From Candidatus Villigracilis affinis (GTDB lineage: Bacteria; Chloroflexota; Anaerolineae; Anaerolineales; Villigracilaceae): a DNA stretch of 64,000 nt. Within the stretch, counting starts at the first letter, position 1; the number at the start of each line of letters is the position of its first letter. Made by a program: the position numbers and the translations under genes. Below are positions 56,193 to 64,000 of this stretch, piece by piece. The stretch spans positions 62,001 through 126,000 of the forward strand of contig JADKEA010000021.1 of assembly GCA_016718275.1 (NCBI GenBank), given 5' to 3'. The notes beneath the pieces are model-generated. The model worked only from the letters and a program-made list of their open reading frames with translations. It did no database searches and was not told the DNA's origin.

Positions 56193-57749
56193 ATGATATC
56201 CATTAAACCAGGTCAAAGATATGCGGATGTGTTTTTCGTCCTGATCCTCTTGATCATCTTTGGTTTTTCATCCCTGCTTTTTTTGGATCGATTCCCAAAG
56301 ACCTGGATGGATGAAGCCTGGGATTCAACGACCGCTTATACATTTCAATTGGATGGGACTTTCCGCAACACCTCTCTGGTTGATCCTGCATTTGGAAATC
56401 AAGATGTCCATTTTTTACAGCCGAGGATCTTCTCCAACGTGGTCATGGCTCCCTTCTTTGCATGGCTAGGAGTTGGTAATTTTCAAGGGCGGCTGGCCTC
56501 GGTATTTGTGGGCGCTCTGGCAGTTATCGGGATATATCTTTTGGCACGCAAGATGGGCGGCCCGATATTTGCCTCTGTCTGCGGCCTGCTTTTGATCTTC
56601 GATAACCTGTTTTTTGTCGTTACCAGAACGATCCGCCCAGAAATTTATGTGACCGCGATCTCGATCTGGGCTTTGTATTTTATTTTGGGTGGGGAGAACT
56701 CATTCTGGAAGTTGTTTACTGGCGGGGTGTTGCTTGGTATTTCCTTATACACCCATCCGAATTCCTTTTTGGTCTTGATCGCGGTTTTTATTGCGGCTCT
56801 GTCTCAAGTGAAAATAAAACAATATGGAAAGATTCTCTTTCCCGTGATTTTGGGAGTTATCCTCGGATTTCTTCCCTATGCATATTATGTCTGGGATCAG
56901 GACGGTGCCAATCAATTCCGTGACTTCTGGCTTCAAATTCAGCACAGGGCTGAAATGCTGAAAGACCCTGGTGCGTTCTTCTCCGGGGCGCTGACCGCTG
57001 AGCTGGAAAGATATGGCTCCTATATATTTTTCCCGTACCGTTTGCTGATTTTTCTTATCCAGTTCCTTGCTGTTGGATATGCATTCTACAAATGGACAGA
57101 TGGGCTTAACAGAGCCATGTTGATCTTTATTTTTGTTCATGTCTTGCTGTTCCCGATCCTGATCAGCGCCAAAACATCGCGTTACTTAACTGTATTGATG
57201 CCTGTTGTGATCATTCTTGTGGTGCGGATGGTTTGGGAGATGGCTGGCTGGCCATACGATATCAATTTATCCGGGATGTCTGCCTCCATTATGAAGTTAA
57301 ACCGATCTGTACTGATTCCTGTTGCGTTGATACTGGTTCTTTTTGCCAATCAGGCAGGCGGGGATGTCTGGGCGGTGTGGAAATCTCGCGATTGCTCCTT
57401 TGCCCCGTTTATTTCCCAACTGCGCCTGCTTATCCCATCAGGCGCAAAGGTGTGGGGTCCCATGACATTTTGGTTCGGCTTTTACGACCACCCATACCGC
57501 ACACAATGGACCGTGAACACGGAAGAAGAGATGAACGATTTTCAACCTGAGTATGTAATTCTTTACGACAATGTCGAGATATGGGCCAATCAAACGGGTG
57601 TTACCAAACGGCTGGATCCCAATTATGAAAAAATGGAAGCCATCCGCAATTTATTGGTTCAGCTTGCAAAGAGCAGAGGTGTTGTTGCTGGCTCGGTCCC
57701 AAACAGTTGTTATGGGAATATCGAAGTCTTCAAATTGACGTGGAAGTAG
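56193..57749 (+). CDS. GT39-type membrane glycosyltransferase (1)
   Basis: A 518-aa ArnT/PMT-like protein with ten or more helices. The first outer loop has TWMDEAWDSTTAYTFQLDG, with the Asp-Glu pair used by GT39 enzymes. Such enzymes move a sugar from a polyprenyl carrier to an acceptor outside. The C-terminal 110 residues are soluble. CGGAGATCG is a fair SD. Confidence 0.85.
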   Translation: MISIKPGQRYADVFFVLILLIIFGFSSLLFLDRFPKTWMDEAWDSTTAYTFQLDGTFRNTSLVDPAFGNQDVHFLQPRIFSNVVMAPFFAWLGVGNFQGRLASVFVGALAVIGIYLLARKMGGPIFASVCGLLLIFDNLFFVVTRTIRPEIYVTAISIWALYFILGGENSFWKLFTGGVLLGISLYTHPNSFLVLIAVFIAALSQVKIKQYGKILFPVILGVILGFLPYAYYVWDQDGANQFRDFWLQIQHRAEMLKDPGAFFSGALTAELERYGSYIFFPYRLLIFLIQFLAVGYAFYKWTDGLNRAMLIFIFVHVLLFPILISAKTSRYLTVLMPVVIILVVRMVWEMAGWPYDINLSGMSASIMKLNRSVLIPVALILVLFANQAGGDVWAVWKSRDCSFAPFISQLRLLIPSGAKVWGPMTFWFGFYDHPYRTQWTVNTEEEMNDFQPEYVILYDNVEIWANQTGVTKRLDPNYEKMEAIRNLLVQLAKSRGVVAGSVPNSCYGNIEVFKLTWK

Positions 57750-57773
57750 TGCGTTTTGATCTCGCAAAGGAGC

Positions 57774-58994
57774 ATGGCTTTGAATGAAAAGTTGAACATC
57801 CTGATGGTTACACATCATCGTCGATTTAAGTCACGACCCAGGTCACATGCCATGGCAAAGCATTTGGTTCAAAGAGGACACAAGGTTACTCTGATCGTTA
57901 TTGCAGACCAGCGCAAGTTTGGCATTGTCAATTCGGAATGGGATGGCGTGCAGGTGATCGAAACCCCTGATCTTTTGTGGGGACAATTGCGCTCGGGTTG
58001 GGATCCGTGGGACTTGCTTAATCGGATCTTATATTTGAGTCACAATCACGAGCACTTTGACCTGATCCATTGTTTTGAAACCCGCCCGGCGACAATTTAC
58101 CCAGCCCTGCTTTACAGCCGACGTCACGATATTCCGCTTGTCACCGATTGGAATGATTGGTGGGGGCGCGGCGGGCTTATCGACGAGGTTCGCCCAGCGT
58201 GGTATCGACTCCTATTCGGTACTGTTGAGACTTACTATGAAGAAGCGTTCCGCACACAAGGCGCAGGCCTCACCGTAATATCTTCGGCGTTGGGCAGGCG
58301 TGCCGAAGGCTTGGGGGTAAGTCCTGAGCGGATTCTGCATTTGCCCAGCGGTACCTTCCCCGAAATTTTCCGTCCGCGTGAGAAGATGATTTGTCGTGAA
58401 CGCTTTGGCCTGCCCTTGTCAACACCTGTCATCGGCTTTTCCAGTTTGGATTCCCACCTGGATCTGGGTGTTGTTTTGCAGGCCCTGGCCATCGTGGCCA
58501 GACAATACCCGAATGTGAAACTTATTATCACAGGCAAGCCTTCCAATACGGTCGTTGAACTGGTCAGAACTTATGGCGTGGAGAGCAACGTTCATTTGAC
58601 TGGCTATTTGCAGGATGAAGAACTTCCCTGGGCGTTGAGTTGCGCAGACTTATTCGTCCTGCCCCTTGCCGATAAAGTTTACAACGTTGGACGCTGGCCC
58701 AACAAGATATGCGATTATATGAGTCTTGGAAGACCCACCGTTTCGAATCCTGTTGGAGATATCAAGGGCCTTTTCGAAGATCACAAGATCGGAGTTCTTG
58801 CCAGTTGGGATCCTGTCGATTTTTCTGAAAAGATACTGTACCTGCTCAAAAATCCTGAGATCGCCTTCAGGCTGGGTGACAATGCCAGAGATGCCGCCGT
58901 CACAGTATATGACTGGAAACTGCTCGTCTGTCGCCTTGAAGAATTTTATGCAACATTGCTTAATGTCCGCTCGCCTTCCCTGATGGAGATGTGA
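57774..58994 (+). CDS. Glycosyltransferase, GT4-like (3)
   Basis: A GT-B protein of about 406 aa, starting LNILMVTHHRRFKSRPRSHAM, with LVTDWNDWWGRGGLIDEVRP mid-way and LFVLPLADKVYNVGRWPNKICDYM in the donor site. Start is uncertain: ATG at 57774 is only one base from AAAGGAG, while TTG at 57780 has a normal seven-base spacing. It overlaps the next gene by one base. Confidence 0.87.
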   Translation: MALNEKLNILMVTHHRRFKSRPRSHAMAKHLVQRGHKVTLIVIADQRKFGIVNSEWDGVQVIETPDLLWGQLRSGWDPWDLLNRILYLSHNHEHFDLIHCFETRPATIYPALLYSRRHDIPLVTDWNDWWGRGGLIDEVRPAWYRLLFGTVETYYEEAFRTQGAGLTVISSALGRRAEGLGVSPERILHLPSGTFPEIFRPREKMICRERFGLPLSTPVIGFSSLDSHLDLGVVLQALAIVARQYPNVKLIITGKPSNTVVELVRTYGVESNVHLTGYLQDEELPWALSCADLFVLPLADKVYNVGRWPNKICDYMSLGRPTVSNPVGDIKGLFEDHKIGVLASWDPVDFSEKILYLLKNPEIAFRLGDNARDAAVTVYDWKLLVCRLEEFYATLLNVRSPSLMEM

Positions 58995-60556
58995 TGTCCA
59001 AAGGATCATCGTCTTCTGTTTATGAAGTGCAAAAGTTTTCCTGGATTTGGATCGTCCTTGTGCTTATGCTGGGTACGCTTCTGAGACTCTACGATCTGGG
59101 CACTGAGAGTTACTGGTCTGATGAAATGTACACAGTCTATGAGGTTCAACAAACCATTCCTCAGGTTATTGAATCAGGCAGATTGGACCAGCCGCCGGGG
59201 TATTACATTCCGTTTCATTTTTGGGTGCAGATTTTTGGACTGAGTGAAACAGGTACGCGTTCATTCTCAACGTTGGCTGGTGTTGCCTCGATCTTCATTC
59301 TCTACCTTGTAGGAAAGGAATTGTTTGGTCGCGAGGTTGGCCTGCTCAGCGCCTTCCTGATGTCGATTTCCGAGTTCCAGATCTATTACTCCCAGACGGC
59401 CCGCTTCTACAGTCTTTTTGAATTCACAACACTGCTTTCATTCCTTTTTTTCATTCTAGCTCTCCGCAGAAAGCAATATCTCTATTTTATTCTTAACGGA
59501 GCGGCGAGCATCTTCATGGTTTATAGCAATGTGTTCGGGCTGTTTGTTCTTGCGGCGCAGAATTTGTTCTTCTTCCTGTATTGGAAAAAATACAAGGAGA
59601 TGGCGGTCGCCTGGCTGGCATGTCAGGCATTGATCGTGCTTGCCATGGCACCGTATTTTTATCCGCTATTGTTTGGCGCGAGTGGTATGGAGGATGCAGC
59701 CGTCTTAAACATCGGGAACATCCCACCGCCATCCCTGCTTCATCCGTTTTATGCGATGTATCGTTTTCTCCTGCCTTTTCGCCGTGAAAGCGGCTGGGAC
59801 CTTGTCTTTGTAAGTTATGCAATAGCTGGCACGTTGCTGCTGGCAGGTACTTGGTTCTATGCCAGCCGACAGGGAAAAAGCAGCTGGATTGATTCAGCCA
59901 GAGGGTCACTCTCCAGTCTTGATGATGTGACCGAACTTTCGGAAAAACTGGTCCTGCTTGGCTTTTGGCTGCTGTTCCCCATTCTGCTGCCGTTCATTAT
60001 TTCCATTTTGATGATCCCGATCTACAAGGTTTATTACACCATCAACGCTGCCCCTGCTTTGTATCTATTGCTGGCGTTGATCATGGTCCATGCGCGTAAA
60101 GCAGTGCCGTTACTGGTCTCGTTGGGAACAGTGACAATCATGATCGTGCCTGGGCTGGTCTACTTCTATGTGACTGATTTCAACCCGCAAGTTAGGGATG
60201 CTGCGAAGTATGTCTATGAATCTCCTGATTCCGGTGATCTTATCGTATACGTCCCTGATGGTGATTTTGGGTTTCAAAATGACATCGAACAAAGATTGTT
60301 CGAATGGTATTACGAAGGTGCTCTTCCGGGGTGCAGCATGGTTGGCTGGCTCAAGGATGACGTTTCGATTTCAGGAGCATTGACTCAATGCATCGCGGGT
60401 CATGACCGTTTTTGGGTGGTCATTCCTGATAGTCAGACTGAATCTTCCATTCGTTATAAATCGTTTTTTCTAGATCCTGGCCAAGGTGCCATGCAATTGA
60501 TAAAGGAAGAAAAATTTATCGGGCTTTCAACGTACTTGTTCGAATTAAAAAAATGA
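58994..60556 (+). CDS. GT39-type membrane glycosyltransferase (2)
   Basis: A 520-aa multi-pass transferase of the ArnT/PMT class. It has SYWSDEMYTVYEVQQTIPQV with the conserved Asp-Glu, then RLDQPPGYYIPFHFW. ATG at 58994 overlaps the previous stop (TGATG). Ten or more helices, C-terminal soluble part. It and the other GT39 copy at 56193 are only distantly alike. Confidence 0.85.
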   Translation: MSKGSSSSVYEVQKFSWIWIVLVLMLGTLLRLYDLGTESYWSDEMYTVYEVQQTIPQVIESGRLDQPPGYYIPFHFWVQIFGLSETGTRSFSTLAGVASIFILYLVGKELFGREVGLLSAFLMSISEFQIYYSQTARFYSLFEFTTLLSFLFFILALRRKQYLYFILNGAASIFMVYSNVFGLFVLAAQNLFFFLYWKKYKEMAVAWLACQALIVLAMAPYFYPLLFGASGMEDAAVLNIGNIPPPSLLHPFYAMYRFLLPFRRESGWDLVFVSYAIAGTLLLAGTWFYASRQGKSSWIDSARGSLSSLDDVTELSEKLVLLGFWLLFPILLPFIISILMIPIYKVYYTINAAPALYLLLALIMVHARKAVPLLVSLGTVTIMIVPGLVYFYVTDFNPQVRDAAKYVYESPDSGDLIVYVPDGDFGFQNDIEQRLFEWYYEGALPGCSMVGWLKDDVSISGALTQCIAGHDRFWVVIPDSQTESSIRYKSFFLDPGQGAMQLIKEEKFIGLSTYLFELKK

Positions 60557-60575
60557 GAATCGCAAGGACTTGAAA

Positions 60576-62857
60576 ATGAATTTGCAGAAGAAACATGATG
60601 TGATCGAATATGGTAACGCCCCCGGTGTTTTTCAGCGCCAGCTTTGGGTTGATTGGATGAAAGGCATCGCCCTGATATGGATTTTTATTAACCATGCGGT
60701 TGAGGTTGTTTTTGGCGGCCCATATCTTGGAAACCCCGGTTCCTGGTGGCCTCCGCTGCAAGAGCGGATTGCCCAATGGATTCCTCTGGATGGTTATGGT
60801 GTATGGACTATTCCAGTAAATATCTGGCGATATATCGGCTGGCTGGGAGATCAGGGAGTTAGTCTGTTTCTTGTGGTGAGCGGTTTTGGCCTGACTTGGG
60901 GAGTTCTTTCCAAATACAAGGATTCGTTCCCTGTTGACCAATTCTATAAACAGCGTTTGTTCCGCATATTTCCTTTATGGTGGGGCGTTCATATTTTCTT
61001 TCTTGTTGCAAGTTATGTGACTGACATAAAGGGATTGGACATGAGTCTGGGCGATCCCAATTTTTATCTCAGCTTGGTTGGTTTTCGTGCGTCCCCCGGC
61101 ACCTTCTTCTATTTCGCTCCCGCTTGGTGGTATATCGGGTTGCTCATCCAGCTTTACCTGGTCTACCCAATACTTTTGGAAGCCCTTTAAACGGATGGGA
61201 GCCTTTCAGTTTTTGTTGTTTGGCTCTCTTGCCGCATTTATTGTTCGCGCGGGTGTCATATTCTTTGAGTTCAAAGTCAGTTCGCTTTTGTATGGTGCAT
61301 TTTTTATCACTCGATTGCCTGAATTTGCTTTTGGGATGGCCTTTGCCTGGTGCCTTCGGAATAACGCCCAACAGGTATACGACTTGATGTCTTCCCGTTG
61401 GACAATGTTCATGGCCATCGGGTTATATATTTCTGGAACGCTTCTCTCTATCACCTGGGCTGGGATGACCGTTGCACCTTTTATGGTGGGAGTGGGAATC
61501 TTTGGCATCCTGTACGGGATATTAGGTAATAAAAAAGAGACTTCTTCCCCTATTGCAGGCGTTTTTACCTGGGTAGGCAGGCATTCATATTCCCTTTATT
61601 TGGTACACCATCCGATTCTGGCAATTTTAGTGCCGATCCATGCCTTGGGAGGCACACTTCTTTCGATCCTTGGTTCAATCATTGGTGCCATAGGTTTGGA
61701 GAAAATTGTGAATAGGATCGTTGAGCCGCTAACTGCACGACTCAAAAAGTACGATCTGAAAAAGCTGGTGAAATGGACAGCGATGGCGGCAGTTGTCATG
61801 TCCATTTGTGCCTTGGGCTTTGAGCTGGCGATACAACGATTCGATCCGCAGGAAGTTATCGTGTGGGGGGAGCAGCCATCTTTGGCTCCTCATGATGATT
61901 TTGGCTGGTACTTAAAGCCAAATCAAACCACGCATCTGCGATGGGAATCCTATGATTACTATGTTAAATCCAATGAACTGGGCTTTCCGGGTCCTTCCTA
62001 TCCCGAGCAAAAAGCTCCCAGGCACGATCCGCATAATGACTTTTGGAGATGCCTTCACAAGCGCAGAGGGCGTTGACACAGACCAGGCATGGCCCCGCCT
62101 GCTTGAATCGGTTTTGATGACACGTTTGCCGAACCGCAAAATTGAGGTCATGGATTTTGCGATTACCGGGTACGGCCCAAATCAATATGCGGAAGTGGCG
62201 CAGACTTATATGCCCAAATACCATCCGGATATCGTTATCGTTGGTTTTTACATGAACGATTATCTTGATGTGCTTCAACGTAATGACGATTTCCGGGCAC
62301 AGATTGGGTTTGGGAAACCATCTGCCACCAGTTGGTATGCAACTCTTCGCCTTTCGCATACCCGCCATTTTTTGCATAAAAGATTTGATGAAATAATGAA
62401 TCTAATACGGGAAAAACCCGACCTGGGAGGATATTACAGTGGAGCGGAATTCCTTCTTCGCGAGCAGAAGAAATCGGATGCCGCCGGGCAAAGCGGCGTT
62501 TCCGAACGATTTGCCCAAATCAAGGCAATAGCCGATGCGATGGGCGCGCGGATGATTGTTTTTATGATCCCGGTACCGGTTCAGGTTTGCGGCCCTGAAG
62601 ATATTGCGTATTACCCGACAGGGTATGACCTGTCTGATGAATCGATGTTCGATCTGGATAAACCGCAGAGGTGGACGCAGGAAATTGCCAGTGAATTGGA
62701 TATTGAAACCTATGATTTACGAACGCCGCTTCAATCTGCGCCTGAATGTCCCTATTACCGTAACAACCTTCATTGGACAGTAGGCGGGCATGAGCTTGTG
62801 GCCGATTTCATGGCGGAAACATTAATTAAAGACAAAATTCTATCTATGGAGGAGTAA
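60576..62857 (+). CDS. Acyltransferase 3 with C-terminal SGNH domain, frameshifted twice
   Basis: Reconstructed OafA-like protein of about 760 aa: ten membrane helices (VDWMKGIALIWIFINHAVEV with the conserved H, and DQGVSLFLVVSGFGLTWG), then an SGNH domain in the last 300 residues. Breaks: an extra T at 61186-61188 (giving LLEALKRMGAFQF when corrected) and an extra A at 62020 (APGTIRIMTFGDAF when corrected). The SGNH block I reads FGDAFTSA, so the usual nucleophile Ser is Ala; block V has NNLHWTVGGH. It may O-acetylate the polysaccharide; a transfer-only SGNH part would be unusual. Confidence 0.8.
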
Positions 62858-62924
62858 AAGTTGTTGAGAATTATATTGGCTTCCGATTGTATAGTGGCAA
62901 GACAAAATATAGAAAGGAGGAACT

Positions 62925-63506
62925 ATGACAAACGATAACGTAAGTATTCACCCCACTGCGGAGGTATCTCCGAAGGCTCAGATCGGCGCGGGGACTCGTA
63001 TCTGGCATTTGGTTCAGATTCGTGAGGGCGTCCATATTGGCAGGAATTGTATTGTCGGCAAGGATGTGTATGTTGATTTCGATGTGAAGATCGGTGACAA
63101 CGTGAAGATCCAGAATGGCAGCCTGGTTTATCACGGTGTTACTTTGGAGGACGGTGTGTTCGTCGGCCCACAGGTTTGTTTGACGAATGACCGCAATCCG
63201 CGCGCGATCACCCCGGACGGTCAGCTAAAGGGAAATGATGATTGGGTTGTTGGACCCATTCTCGTTAAGTATGGCGCGTCGCTCGGGGCTTGTTCGGTCA
63301 TCCTGCCGAACGTCACCATCGGCCGTTTTGCGCTGATCGCCGCTGGTGCAGTTGTCACCCGCAATGTGCCCGATCATGGACTTGTTGTGGGCAATCCTGC
63401 GCGCCTGACGGGTTACGTCTGCGGCTGCGGCAGAAAAATGGAAAAGAAGGAAGCAGGTTATCACTGCCCGATATGTCATTGGGACTTTACACCACAGGAG
63501 AGTTAA
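62925..63506 (+). CDS. Left-handed beta-helix acetyltransferase with zinc ribbon, WbpD-like
   Basis: A 193-aa sugar N-acetyltransferase. It has hexapeptide repeats from residue 5 (ISxHPTAEVSPKAQIGAGTRIWH-like) to about 150, with the catalytic His in WHLVQIREGVHIG or YHGVTL regions. A C-terminal zinc ribbon, CGCGRKMEKKEAGYHCPIC, is extra. AAAGGAGGA is a strong SD. It is followed two bases later by an aminotransferase, as in the first WbpD/E-like pair, so the locus makes at least two amino sugars. Confidence 0.87.
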   Translation: MTNDNVSIHPTAEVSPKAQIGAGTRIWHLVQIREGVHIGRNCIVGKDVYVDFDVKIGDNVKIQNGSLVYHGVTLEDGVFVGPQVCLTNDRNPRAITPDGQLKGNDDWVVGPILVKYGASLGACSVILPNVTIGRFALIAAGAVVTRNVPDHGLVVGNPARLTGYVCGCGRKMEKKEAGYHCPICHWDFTPQES

Positions 63507-63507
63507 C

Positions 63508-64000
63508 ATGATTAACATCGCGAAACCTTTGATCGGAAAAGAAGAACAGGATGCGATCCTTGAAGTGATCAATTCAGGAATGATGGTTCAGGGAGCGCGG
63601 GTGCGGGAATTTGAGTCTCGTTTTGCGCAGATGTGCGGCGCGGAACATGCGATTGCAACCTCCTCTGGAACGACCGCTTTGCACATTGCGCTGTTGGCGC
63701 ATGAGATCGGCACGGGGGATGAAGTGATCACTTCGCCGTTCAGTTTTATCGCATCGGCGAATTGTGCGCTGTATGTTGGCGCGCGTCCGATCTTTGCGGA
63801 TATCGAGCCAGATTACTTCACCATTGATCCCATCCAAATTAGAAAGCGCATTACTCCGCGTACGAAAGCCATTCTGCCCGTTCACCTGTATGGTCAGGCC
63901 TGTGATATGGACGCGATCCTTGAGATCGCGCACGAACATAAACTGGCGATCATCGAGGATGCCTGTCAGGCGCATGGCGCCACATACAAGGGACGTCCCG
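63508..64000 (+). CDS. DegT/DnrJ/EryC1 aminotransferase (partial, 3' end off window)
   Basis: PLP-dependent aminotransferase, first 164 codons seen. It starts MINIAKPLIGKEEQDAILEV and has ATSSGTTALHIALLA and IIEDACQAHGATYKG, matching the first WbpE-like gene (42558) in layout. It is intact as far as the window shows. CAGGAG is the SD. It probably pairs with the zinc-ribbon acetyltransferase. Confidence 0.9.
   Translation, partial: MINIAKPLIGKEEQDAILEVINSGMMVQGARVREFESRFAQMCGAEHAIATSSGTTALHIALLAHEIGTGDEVITSPFSFIASANCALYVGARPIFADIEPDYFTIDPIQIRKRITPRTKAILPVHLYGQACDMDAILEIAHEHKLAIIEDACQAHGATYKGRP

Noticed and set aside
1..64000. CRISPR arrays, prophage or insertion sequences
   Set aside because: No regularly spaced direct repeats, cas genes, integrases or transposases are seen.

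Overview
This window looks like a chromosomal segment of a bacterium of the phylum Chloroflexota, most likely class Anaerolineae. That is inference from gene content: a mevalonate-pathway decarboxylase, DUF4173 and DUF2207 membrane proteins, a short-type alpha-glucan phosphorylase, a LutB-LutC fusion, and dense short dispersed repeats between and inside genes. No ribosomal RNA is present to confirm it.

Layout. (1) 1-4.5 kb, minus strand: a TPP riboswitch with its own terminator, then thiN, thiB, a frameshifted thiP and an ABC ATPase that runs off the left edge: thiamine salvage. (2) 4.5-7.4 kb, minus: a LutB-LutC fusion and LutA (lactate oxidation). (3) 7.5-11.4 kb: 6-phosphofructokinase diverging from alpha-glucan phosphorylase, followed by a rhodanese. 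(4) 11.4-21 kb: a tiny promoter-SD-ORF-terminator unit, DUF4173 protein, a candidate selenocysteine-containing FrnE/DsbA-like oxidoreductase, an exonuclease-WYL protein, a secreted beta-helix protein, thioredoxin, a tRNA-Lys gene broken in its T-arm, a flavodoxin and a DUF2207 protein. (5) 21-25.6 kb: HEAT-repeat protein, site-2 protease, mevalonate decarboxylase and an aldo/keto reductase behind a MerR-type promoter. (6) 25.8-38 kb: GH3 beta-glucosidase, MFS transporter, GH36 alpha-galactosidase, an esterase-like hydrolase, a large XRE/NB-ARC/TPR regulator divergent from a cupin, and a CPBP protease-YbaK-SRPBCC cluster. (7) 38.1 kb to the right edge, all plus strand: an exopolysaccharide/O-antigen locus. 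It has a CRP/FNR-like class II promoter, a small HTH protein, a Wzz/BY-kinase, an initiating sugar-phosphate transferase, a WbpB/D/E-like amino-sugar set, a sulfotransferase, a Wzy/ligase-like protein, an asparagine synthetase-type amidotransferase, a Wzx flippase, a heparinase-like lyase, five sugar transferases of GT2/GT4 type, two GT39-type transferases, an acyltransferase-SGNH protein and a second acetyltransferase/aminotransferase pair.

The observation I rate highest is at 13482-14093. An FrnE-family gene has an in-frame TGA exactly at the first Cys of its CPWC motif, and a perfect 8-bp hairpin with a GGGUG loop begins 12 nt downstream, as expected of a bacterial SECIS element. Next are the interrupted tRNA-Lys, the small transcription unit at 11386-11585, the two promoter architectures, and in-frame dispersed repeats in the thiamine and Lut genes.

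A caution on sequence quality: eleven reading-frame breaks are visible. Nine of them fall in the exopolysaccharide genes, mostly single extra or missing bases. They may be assembly errors or true lesions, and I annotate the reconstructed genes across them.
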